A stretch of 12,778 bases of DNA from Deltaproteobacteria bacterium. Its GTDB lineage: Bacteria; Desulfobacterota; Desulfobaccia; Desulfobaccales; Desulfobaccaceae. Below the pieces are notes generated by a model. The model ran no database searches and was not told the DNA's origin. It was given only the letters and a program-made list of their open reading frames with translations. The stretch spans positions 1-12,778 of the forward strand of contig VGSX01000082.1 of NCBI GenBank assembly GCA_016874895.1, read 5' to 3'. Below, one piece after another: positions 7,118-12,778 of the stretch. Within the stretch, counting starts at the first letter, position 1, and each line of letters opens with the position of its first letter. The translations under genes and the position numbers were made by a program.

Positions 7118-7138
7118 GAGGAGAGCTTAAGGACTGTT

Positions 7139-9268
7139 ATGAAAAAAACCCGCCGGCGACACCGGTCTGTATTGGAAAAAATCCTTCGGGTCTTTCGAGA
7201 GGCCCAGCATCCCCTTTTGATAACGGAACTGGCGGATCTGTTGGGCCAGCGGCGCGCCAAACGTTTGCCCCTGGACGAGCATCTCCAGGAACTGCTGGCC
7301 GCCGGGGAGCTGGTGGCCCTGGAGGGTGGCCGCTACGGCCTCACCGCGGCCATGAACCTGGCGGTGGGCCAGGTTTTGATGCACCCGGACGGCTACGCCT
7401 TCGTCACCCCGGAGGAGGCCCCGGAAGCCGGGGATATCTTTATCAATCCCGGCAATCTCAAAGAAGCCCTGCACGGCGATAAGGTGGTGGTCCGCCTGGA
7501 ACGCCGGGGGCGGCGGGGCAAAAAAGAGGGCCGGGTCATCCGGGTCCTGGAGCGCCGCCTCAAGAAGGTCGTCGGCGTTCTCCAGGAGTTAAGGGGCCGG
7601 TATTTTGTCGCGCCGGACGACGAACATCTTCTATTTGATCTGGTTATCCCGGCGGCACCGTCCCTGCACGACCAGGTGGGCCAGATGGTGGTGGCCGAGA
7701 TCACCGATTACCCCAGCGCCCGGCTTAATCCGTTGGGAAAAATCGTGGAGGTGTTAGGCCCCCCGGAAGACCCCGCGGTTCAGGTGAAAGTGGTCATCCT
7801 GAAACACGAGTTGCCCCATGAATTTTCCCCGGCGGCCCAGCGACAGGCCCAGGACGCGCCCCAGGAGGTGCCCGAGTCGGCCCGGACGGGGCGGTTGGAC
7901 CTCACCCGCCTTCCTTTTATTACCATCGACCCGCAGGCTGCCCGGGATTTTGACGATGGCGTGGCGCTCCTCAAAAAACCTGGCGGGATCTCGGTGCTCT
8001 ACGTCGCCATTACAGACGTCAGTTGCTATGTCCCGCCAGAATCGGCCTTGGATAGGGAGGCGGCCCAACGGGGGACCAGCGTTTACTTCCCCAATTACGT
8101 CCTGCCCATGCTCCCTCATGAACTCAGTAACGGCATCTGCAGCCTCAACCCCGGGGTGGACCGCCTGGCCGTCACCGCCATCCTCACCTATGACCGGGCC
8201 GGCCGCCTTAAGAGCAGGGAATTCGCCCGCAGCGTCATCCGCAGCAAAGCCCGCCTCACCTATGACGAAGTTGAGCAGATCCTCCAGGGAGACCCCAAGC
8301 TGAGCCGGGGCCGCCGGAATCTGGCCAAGATGCTCTCCCAGATGGCGGACCTGTGCCACCTGTTGCGAGGGCGGCGGCGGCAGCGGGGCAGCCTGCTCCT
8401 GAGCATCCCTGAGGCCGAGGTCCTGCTCAACGAACAGGGGGTACCCTATCACATCCGCCGGCTGGATCATCTTCTCTCCCACCAGATCATCGAAGAATTC
8501 ATGATTGCGGCCAACGAAGCCGTAGCCGAGTATCTGGGGGACCCGTGCATTTTCAGGGTACATGACGTCCCGGACGCGGACAAGCTGGCGGTTTTCCGGA
8601 AGTTCCTGGCTAAGCTCGGGTTGGTCCTCCCCAAAGAGGCCGACCGGGATCCCCGGGCCTTGGTCAACTTCCTGGAGAGCATCCAGGACCTGCCCGTGGC
8701 CTATATGATCCAGGTGATGCTCCTGCGCTCCCTGAAACAGGCCCGCTACTCCGGCCAGAACGTCGGCCATTACGGCCTGGCCTCGGAGTGCTACACCCAC
8801 TTCACTTCGCCCATCCGGCGCTATCCCGACCTCATAGTGCACCGCCTGCTCCTGGACCGTCTCCAGGGCCAGGGCCCGGGGCCGCAGCTGGTCGATCAGT
8901 TGGAGGAACAGGCCCGGGAACTCACGGCCCGGGAACGGGTGGCGGTGGCCGCGGAGCGGGAAATGCTGGCCCGGATGCAGGCCCGCTGCCTGGCGGAGCA
9001 CATCGGCGAGATCTTTCACGGGGTCATCACCGGGGTCACGGCCTTCGGCTTTTTCGTCTCCCTGGAGGAAATCTTCGCCGAGGGCCTGGTGCGCCTGGTG
9101 GACCTGCCCGACGACTATTATCTCTTTCAGGAGGCCCGCCTGCGTCTCAAAGGCAAACGCACCGGCCGCAGCTTCCAGATCGGCGACCGGGTCACGGTGC
9201 AGGTGGCCCGGGTGGACCTGCGCCGCCGCCATATCAATCTCCAATTAATCCAGGATAATGAAGGGTAA
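7139..9268 (+). CDS. rnr: Ribonuclease R (3'-5' exoribonuclease, RNase II/RNB family)
   Basis: RNase R degrades structured RNA processively from the 3' end, releasing nucleoside monophosphates, and helps with mRNA decay and rRNA/tmRNA quality control in the cytoplasm. The 709-residue protein has an N-terminal winged-helix (VLEKILRVFREAQHPLLITELADLL, residues about 10-35) and cold-shock OB domains to about 230. The RNB catalytic domain has the metal-binding signature DPQAARDFDD at 264-273 (D264, D270, D272, D273) and HFTSPIRRYPDLIVHR from residue 554. A C-terminal S1 RNA-binding domain spans about 623-705. The winged helix and S1 ending favour RNase R over RNase II. It is shorter than the E. 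coli enzyme (813 aa) and lacks the long basic C-terminal tail. ATG 7139 is chosen for its ribosome site TAAGGA; ATG 7106 has none. The gene is apparently single and transcribed from its own promoter. Confidence 0.95.
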   Translation: MKKTRRRHRSVLEKILRVFREAQHPLLITELADLLGQRRAKRLPLDEHLQELLAAGELVALEGGRYGLTAAMNLAVGQVLMHPDGYAFVTPEEAPEAGDIFINPGNLKEALHGDKVVVRLERRGRRGKKEGRVIRVLERRLKKVVGVLQELRGRYFVAPDDEHLLFDLVIPAAPSLHDQVGQMVVAEITDYPSARLNPLGKIVEVLGPPEDPAVQVKVVILKHELPHEFSPAAQRQAQDAPQEVPESARTGRLDLTRLPFITIDPQAARDFDDGVALLKKPGGISVLYVAITDVSCYVPPESALDREAAQRGTSVYFPNYVLPMLPHELSNGICSLNPGVDRLAVTAILTYDRAGRLKSREFARSVIRSKARLTYDEVEQILQGDPKLSRGRRNLAKMLSQMADLCHLLRGRRRQRGSLLLSIPEAEVLLNEQGVPYHIRRLDHLLSHQIIEEFMIAANEAVAEYLGDPCIFRVHDVPDADKLAVFRKFLAKLGLVLPKEADRDPRALVNFLESIQDLPVAYMIQVMLLRSLKQARYSGQNVGHYGLASECYTHFTSPIRRYPDLIVHRLLLDRLQGQGPGPQLVDQLEEQARELTARERVAVAAEREMLARMQARCLAEHIGEIFHGVITGVTAFGFFVSLEEIFAEGLVRLVDLPDDYYLFQEARLRLKGKRTGRSFQIGDRVTVQVARVDLRRRHINLQLIQDNEG

Positions 9269-9270
9269 GC

Positions 9271-9404
9271 GTTCAGCGGTCAGCTCACAGCCGTCAGCTA
9301 ATGATTTAAATTCAAATAGTTATTCCAAGATGGCAGGATGCTGGTTCCTCAATTAGTTTGCCTAACTCCTTGTTTTTCCTGAAAGCTGAATGCTGATAGC
9401 TCAC
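9271..9404. repeat. Degenerate 'TCAGCT/AGCTGA' dispersed-repeat remnants after rnr
   Basis: The 276-base gap between rnr and the next gene holds GTTCAGCGGTCAGCTCAC with CCGTCAGCTA (9271-9300) and a related GAAAGCTGAATGCTGATAGC followed by TCAC (9381-9404). Both share AGCTCAC and CTGA/TCAG-type units. Such units resemble the low-complexity intergenic repeats found scattered in many GC-rich anaerobes. I see no terminator hairpin with a T-run directly after rnr. Confidence 0.35.
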
Positions 9405-9461
9405 CGCCTACGATGAAGGAAATGACGCCCCCTCACGTTAGCCCCAAGATTTTTCTTGCAG

Positions 9462-9490
9462 TTTACAAGATATCGGCGTTAATTTATGTA
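9462..9490 (+). promoter_or_regulatory. Candidate sigma-70 promoter for the ABM-family gene
   Basis: TTTACA (9462-9467), a 17-base spacer, and TATGTA (9485-9490). Transcription would start near 9497, almost on top of the ATG at 9500 but 48 bases before the preferred start at 9545. Confidence 0.45.
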
Positions 9491-9544
9491 TAGGGCAGAA
9501 TGGAGTTGGCTGGCGTTAACCGGTTCCCATGGGAGGACAAGGCC

Positions 9545-9826
9545 ATGATTAAAGTAATGATGGAACGTATGATTAAAGGGAGAAATGTCGGCGAGATCGC
9601 CCGTCTGCTGAGAATGCTCCGGGTCAAGGCGATGCAGCAGCCCGGCTATATTTCCGGCGAAACGCTGCATGCCTTCGATGACCCAAACCATTACCTGGTC
9701 ATCAGCGCCTGGGAAAACTACGAGGACTGGCAGGAATGGTTCAACAGCCCGGAGCGCCAGGCCATCCAGGACGAACTGGACGCCTATCTGGAAGTGCCCA
9801 CCAAAACCAGGGTTTTCACCTATTAA
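9545..9826 (+). CDS. Antibiotic biosynthesis monooxygenase (ABM) fold protein
   Basis: The 93-residue protein starts MIKVMMERMIKGRNVGEIAR and contains QQPGYISGETLHAFDDPNHYLVI, then SAWENYEDWQEWFNSPER. The pattern (edge strand MIKV..ER, a helix with R..A...PGY, strand with SGE, strand H.L.IS.W....DW..W) is that of the ABM/dimeric alpha-beta barrel superfamily. Members are small cytoplasmic dimers; some oxidise quinones or degrade haem, but most of this simple type have no proven reaction. ATG 9545 is chosen because GGAGG lies 8 bases upstream and the candidate promoter would start transcription near 9497. The longer form from 9500 adds 15 residues that do not fit the family start. It lies between its own promoter and a strong terminator, so it is probably monocistronic and unrelated in function to its neighbours. 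Confidence 0.85.
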   Translation: MIKVMMERMIKGRNVGEIARLLRMLRVKAMQQPGYISGETLHAFDDPNHYLVISAWENYEDWQEWFNSPERQAIQDELDAYLEVPTKTRVFTY

Positions 9827-9856
9827 ACCCGGAGGGAGCCAAGAACATTTCTAGAG

Positions 9857-9881
9857 GGGCGGCGCGATGCCGCCCTTTTTT
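9857..9881 (+). terminator. Rho-independent terminator after the ABM gene
   Basis: Stem GGGCGGC (9857-9863), loop GCGAT, complementary GCCGCCC (9869-9875) and six T's (9876-9881), 30 bases after the stop codon. This is a textbook intrinsic terminator and separates the ABM gene from xerC. Confidence 0.88.
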
Positions 9882-10018
9882 GTTCCCACCCGAGATAAAA
9901 AGTTTGATTTGTTAATAAAAATAATATAAAAATACATTTTTTACGATGTTTGCAGGTTTCCACTTGATCGGAAAAAATAGGGGGAAGTTAACAATTTTTC
10001 CGGCGTGGCGATAACAAA

Positions 10019-10046
10019 TCACCGCCGCGACGCCGAGAACGCCGAG
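10019..10046. repeat. Short 'ACGCCGAG' repeat just before xerC
   Basis: TCACCGCCGCGACGCCGAGA followed by ACGCCGAG contains ACGCCGAG twice in tandem (from 10029 and 10038). It resembles the dispersed 'ACGCAGAG' intergenic repeat seen in many bacteria. It runs to the xerC start, so the gene has no clear ribosome site. The AT-rich stretch before it (9890-9980) may hold the xerC promoter: TTGATT at 9904-9909 with TATAAA at 9925-9930 has a spacer of only 15 bases. Confidence 0.3.
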
Positions 10047-10051
10047 TGGCT

Positions 10052-10948
10052 ATGGACGCCTCATTACAAGCTTTTGCCCGTCATCTGCAGGTGGAGCGCT
10101 CCCTGTCGCCCCACACGGTGCGCAATTATCTGAGCGATGTCCGTCAGTTTATAGAGTTTCTAAGCACCCGGCAGCCGCCCCGGTCCCTGGCCGCCCTGAC
10201 CTATCAGGACCTGCGGGCCTACCTGGCGGCCCGGCGGCAGATCAACCGCAAGACCTCGGTGGCCCGGAAACTGGCGGCCCTGCGCACCTTCTGCACCTTT
10301 CTGGTCCGCCGGGGGGTACTGCCCCATAATATCGCGGCCCTGGCCCCCACTCCCAAACTGGAGAGCCACTTGCCCAAGTTTCTGACCATCGACGAGGTCT
10401 TTCATCTGCTGGAGCAGACTTCCGGCTACACCGCCTTGGAATTGCGGGACCGGGCCATCCTCGAGGTCTTATACTCCGGCGGGCTGCGGGTGGCGGAATT
10501 AGTGGGCCTCAATCTCCAGGACCTGGACCTGGCCCAGCAGCTGGCCAAAGTGCGGGGCAAAGGGGGCAAAGAGCGCCTGGTGATCATCGGCCCCCAGGCG
10601 CACCAGGCGTTGACCCTCTACCTGCGGGTGCGGCGGGAGCTGCTCACCCCCGACTCTCCGGCCTCCGGTCAGGACGCGGTTTTTCTCAACCACCGGGGGG
10701 GCCGCCTCACCACCCGCAGCGTGGCCCGGCTGGTGGAGAAATGGGCCCTCAAAACCGGCTTAGGGCAGCCCTTGTCTCCCCATGGCCTGCGGCACACCTT
10801 CGCCACCCACCTCCTGGAGGGCAAGGCTGACCTGCGAGCCGTGCAGGAACTCCTGGGACACGCCCAACTGTCCACCACGCAGAAATATCTGCACGTGAAC
10901 CTGGATTTCTTGATGGAGGTCTATGACAAGGCGCACCCGCGCAAGTGA
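10052..10948 (+). CDS. xerC: Tyrosine recombinase XerC
   Basis: XerC with XerD resolves chromosome dimers by site-specific recombination at dif, close to the division septum. The 298-residue protein has the N-terminal core-binding SAM-like domain (residues 1-90, LQVERSLSPHTVRNYLSDVR) and a C-terminal catalytic domain. All catalytic residues are visible: R146 (SGGLRVAEL), K170 (RGKGGKER), H244 and R247 (LSPHGLRHTF), H270 (LLGH) and the nucleophile Y279 (STTQKYLHV). Length and motifs fit chromosomal XerC rather than a phage or integron integrase, and the position just ahead of hslV-hslU is the conserved xerC/codV arrangement. ATG 10052 is taken as the start; GTG two codons earlier (10046) is equally possible, as neither has a strong ribosome site. 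A 181-base gap with repeats separates it from hslV. Confidence 0.94.
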   Translation: MDASLQAFARHLQVERSLSPHTVRNYLSDVRQFIEFLSTRQPPRSLAALTYQDLRAYLAARRQINRKTSVARKLAALRTFCTFLVRRGVLPHNIAALAPTPKLESHLPKFLTIDEVFHLLEQTSGYTALELRDRAILEVLYSGGLRVAELVGLNLQDLDLAQQLAKVRGKGGKERLVIIGPQAHQALTLYLRVRRELLTPDSPASGQDAVFLNHRGGRLTTRSVARLVEKWALKTGLGQPLSPHGLRHTFATHLLEGKADLRAVQELLGHAQLSTTQKYLHVNLDFLMEVYDKAHPRK

Positions 10949-10953
10949 GTGGG

Positions 10954-10999
10954 CAGGGGTCAGTGGTTAGTGGTCAGGGGTCAGGGGTCAGTGGTTAGT
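10954..10999 (+). repeat. 18-bp direct repeat between xerC and hslV
   Basis: CAGGGGTCAGTGGTTAGT occurs exactly at 10954-10971 and 10982-10999, with a 10-base spacer GGTCAGGGGT that is itself a partial copy. It starts five bases after the xerC stop. The GGTCA/TTAGT units look like a minisatellite-type intergenic repeat. The rest of the gap to 11129 shows only a weak promoter-like TTGGAC at 11064-11069. Confidence 0.8.
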
Positions 11000-11129
11000 T
11001 ATAAGTTGGTTTGTTCTGGTTTTCAAGTTGTACTTGGGAACCCACAGTTCCGCCAGGCGGTGCTTGGACACCTGTTTAGGCAGCATCATTAATCCCGGCA
11101 ATAATCATGGATAGGGCGACAGAAAGAGC

Positions 11130-11699
11130 ATGAACGAAGACCAAAAACTGCAAACCGAAAAACAGCAATCCTCCTTTCGGGCGACTACCATCCTGGCGGT
11201 GCGCCGGGACGGCCAGGTTGCGGTGGCCGGGGACGGCCAGGTTACCCTGGGCGACACCGTCATGAAGCACAAGGCCCGGAAGGTCCGCAAGATCTATAAC
11301 GGCAAGATCATTGTCGGTTTTGCCGGGGCCGCGGCCGACGCCTTGAGCCTGTTCGAGCGGTTCGAGGCCAAGCTGGAGAAACACCAGGGCAACCTGACCC
11401 GGGCCGTGGTGGAATTGGCCAAGGACTGGCGCACGGATAAGATCTTGCGGCGCCTGGAGGCCCTCCTGCTGGTGGTGGACAGAGACAATTTTTTCTTGAT
11501 TTCCGGCACCGGCGACGTCATCGAACCGGATGAGGGGGTCATGGCCATCGGCTCCGGCGGCGCTTATGCCCAGGCCGCGGCCTATGCCTTGCTGCGCCAC
11601 ACGAACATGCCGCCCGCTGAAATCTGCCGGGAGGCCATGACTATCGCGGCCGACTTGTGTATTTTTTCCAACGACCAAATTTCCATCGAGGAGTTGTAG
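11130..11699 (+). CDS. hslV: ATP-dependent protease subunit HslV (ClpQ)
   Basis: HslV is the double-hexameric, proteasome-like threonine peptidase of the HslUV complex, degrading unfolded and regulatory proteins fed by HslU. The 189-residue chain carries ATTILAVRR, in which Thr19 should be the N-terminal nucleophile after processing. Counting from it, D35 and K51 fall at mature positions 17 and 33, the conserved catalytic helpers, in AGDGQVTLG and HKARKVR. GFAGAAADA and the C-terminal GSGGAYAQAAA also match. An unusual point is the 18-residue, Gln/Lys-rich leader before Thr19, as many HslV proteins have only Met there. No internal ATG, GTG or TTG start is available in it, and the upstream ribosome site is weak (GAAAGAG). 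The stop lies 29 bases before hslU, so the two are surely co-transcribed. Confidence 0.96.
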   Translation: MNEDQKLQTEKQQSSFRATTILAVRRDGQVAVAGDGQVTLGDTVMKHKARKVRKIYNGKIIVGFAGAAADALSLFERFEAKLEKHQGNLTRAVVELAKDWRTDKILRRLEALLLVVDRDNFFLISGTGDVIEPDEGVMAIGSGGAYAQAAAYALLRHTNMPPAEICREAMTIAADLCIFSNDQISIEEL

Positions 11700-11728
11700 C
11701 CCTTTGCCGGGTTGCTGAATGATACATT

Positions 11729-12778
11729 ATGGTTATTGAATTGCATCAGTCCTTGACACCTGTGCCCCGGCTGCAGCGGGGCGATCACCTGGCCCCCCGG
11801 GAAATCGTGGCGGAACTGGACAAATATATCATCGGCCAGGCCGAGGCCAAGCGCTCCGTGGCCATCGCCCTGCGGAACCGCTGGCGCCGCCAGCAGATCC
11901 CCGAAGGCCTGCGGGATGAGATCGCGCCCAAAAACATCATCATGATCGGCCCCACGGGGGTGGGCAAGACCGAAATCGCCCGCCGACTGGCCAAACTGGC
12001 CCAATCACCCTTCCTGAAGATCGAGGCCACCAAATTCACCGAAGTGGGCTACGTGGGCCGGGATGTGGAATCCATGATCCGGGACCTCATGGAACTGGCC
12101 ATCAACATGGTGAAGGCCGAGGCCCGGGAACAGGTCAAGGCCAAGGCCGAGGAGGTGGTGGAGGAGCGTTTATTGGATATTCTCCTGCCCCCGGCCTCCC
12201 GGCCGCCGGCCAGTAATGATGAAGCCGTGAAGGCTGCGAGCGCCGATCCCACCCGGGAGAAAATGCGGCGGCTCCTTCGGGAAGGTCGGCTGGACGAGCG
12301 GTTCATTGATCTGGAGGTCAGCCAGCGGACCATGCCCATCGTGGAGATCTTCTCCAATGCTGGCATCGAGGAAATGGACATTAATTTCAAGGAGATGTTC
12401 GGCAATATCTTCCCGTCCCGCACCAAGCAGCGCAAGGTTAAGATTTCCGAGGCCCGGGAAATCCTCCTCCAGGAAGAAGCCCAGCGCCTCATTGACATGG
12501 ACCGGGTGGTGGATGAAGCCCGGCGTAAAGTGGAGCAGAGCGGCATCATCTTCCTGGATGAGATCGACAAGATCGTGGGCCGGGACCATGCCAAGGGGCC
12601 GGACGTGTCCCGGGAAGGGGTGCAGCGGGACCTGCTGCCCATCGTCGAAGGCTCCACCGTTACCACCAAATACGGCATGGTGCGCACCGACCACATCCTG
12701 TTCATCGCCTCGGGGGCTTTTCACACCTCCAAACCCGCGGACCTCATCCCGGAGATGCAGGGCCGCTTCCCCATCCGG
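11729..12778 (+). CDS. hslU: HslU (ClpY) AAA+ unfoldase of HslUV, C-terminus outside window
   Basis: HslU is the hexameric AAA+ ATPase that unfolds substrates and threads them into HslV. 350 codons are present; complete HslU is about 440-470, so the distal sensor-2 region and C-terminal HslV-activating tail lie beyond the edge. Visible are the signature LAPREIVAELDKYIIGQ (from residue 21), Walker A GPTGVGKT (74-81, K80/T81), pore loop GYVGRD (from 107) and Walker B FLDEIDK (D277/E278). The variable I domain lies between (about 115-245) and includes the acidic/basic coiled segment KAEAREQVKAKAEEVV. The sequence ends in RFPIR, before the arginine finger. From ATG 11729 the protein has about 20 residues ahead of the usual start near PREIV. 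No ribosome site precedes 11729, so a downstream TTG (11753) or GTG (11762) cannot be excluded. Confidence 0.95.
   Translation, partial: MVIELHQSLTPVPRLQRGDHLAPREIVAELDKYIIGQAEAKRSVAIALRNRWRRQQIPEGLRDEIAPKNIIMIGPTGVGKTEIARRLAKLAQSPFLKIEATKFTEVGYVGRDVESMIRDLMELAINMVKAEAREQVKAKAEEVVEERLLDILLPPASRPPASNDEAVKAASADPTREKMRRLLREGRLDERFIDLEVSQRTMPIVEIFSNAGIEEMDINFKEMFGNIFPSRTKQRKVKISEAREILLQEEAQRLIDMDRVVDEARRKVEQSGIIFLDEIDKIVGRDHAKGPDVSREGVQRDLLPIVEGSTVTTKYGMVRTDHILFIASGAFHTSKPADLIPEMQGRFPIR

Noticed and set aside
7009..7260. Upstream extension of the 55-codon - strand frame to 139 codons
   Set aside because: The added part is antisense to the 5' end of rnr and covers its promoter. It is Arg-rich and lacks a ribosome site; the only good start signal is at 7008.
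7754..9244. Long 496-codon open frame on the - strand inside rnr
   Set aside because: It is fully antisense to RNase R, whose motifs are unmistakable. The low-stop antisense frame is explained by GC-rich codon bias, and its translation shows no family-like motifs.
9500..9544. ATG 9500 as the start of the ABM-family protein
   Set aside because: The candidate promoter would place the transcript start at about 9497, there is no ribosome site before 9500, and the family begins at the MIKV strand; ATG 9545 has GGAGG at good spacing.
10052..10948. XerC as the integrase of a mobile element or integron
   Set aside because: Length and core motifs are those of chromosomal Xer recombinases, there is no integron-specific insert, and the adjacent hslVU order is the conserved chromosomal one.
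10949..11129. CRISPR-like array from the GGTCAGGGG repeats
   Set aside because: There are only two full 18-bp units with a 10-base spacer that is itself repeat-derived, and no cas genes; this is not a CRISPR array.
12049..12705. Open frames of about 200 codons on the - strand within hslU
   Set aside because: They are antisense to a clear HslU sequence with Walker A, pore and Walker B motifs.

Overview
The window has two halves with different histories. The right half (about 7.1 kb to the end, + strand, GC-rich, strong preference for C/G at third codon positions) is ordinary chromosomal housekeeping: RNase R (rnr), a small antibiotic-biosynthesis-monooxygenase-fold protein, the tyrosine recombinase XerC, and the HslV protease with its HslU unfoldase, the last cut by the window edge. 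The order xerC-hslV-hslU is a conserved bacterial cluster. With the codon bias and the IS types, it fits a GC-rich anaerobic Desulfobacterota/deltaproteobacterial chromosome. That assignment is an inference; no rRNA or other taxonomic marker is present.

The left half (1 to about 6.6 kb) is accessory DNA on the - strand. A very large DUF499-type P-loop ATPase (1076 aa) is preceded by a small coupled gene (TGATG overlap) and followed by a 207-aa protein of unknown function. Known DUF499 ATPases lie in putative anti-phage loci, usually with a DUF1156 DNA methyltransferase and a helicase. No such partner is visible here. Downstream of the 207-aa gene the sequence runs straight into insertion-sequence debris: a frameshifted 5' fragment of an IS630-family transposase gene, an internally deleted IS1634-family element whose right end abuts that fragment, and the end of an IS21-family element with the start of its istA gene at the left edge. 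The cassette looks eroded on its downstream side.

An AT-rich stretch (about 6617-6840) separates the leftward cassette from the rightward rnr gene and probably holds divergent promoters. Between it and rnr is a weakly supported 55-codon leftward reading frame whose start codon lies in the loop of a perfect hairpin.

The most unusual small-scale structure is at the DUF499/207-aa gene junction. A perfect 11-bp-stem palindrome (GTAGGGTGGGC-aat-GCCCACCCTAC), flanked by 6-bp direct repeats ATCTTC, supplies the present DUF499 stop codon. Removing it with one repeat copy restores an open frame that ends by overlapping the downstream ATG. This suggests a small palindromic element inserted into an overlapping gene pair.

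I found no tRNA, rRNA, CRISPR array or replication origin. I see no complete new system; the eroded DUF499 cassette is the best candidate for unusual biology.
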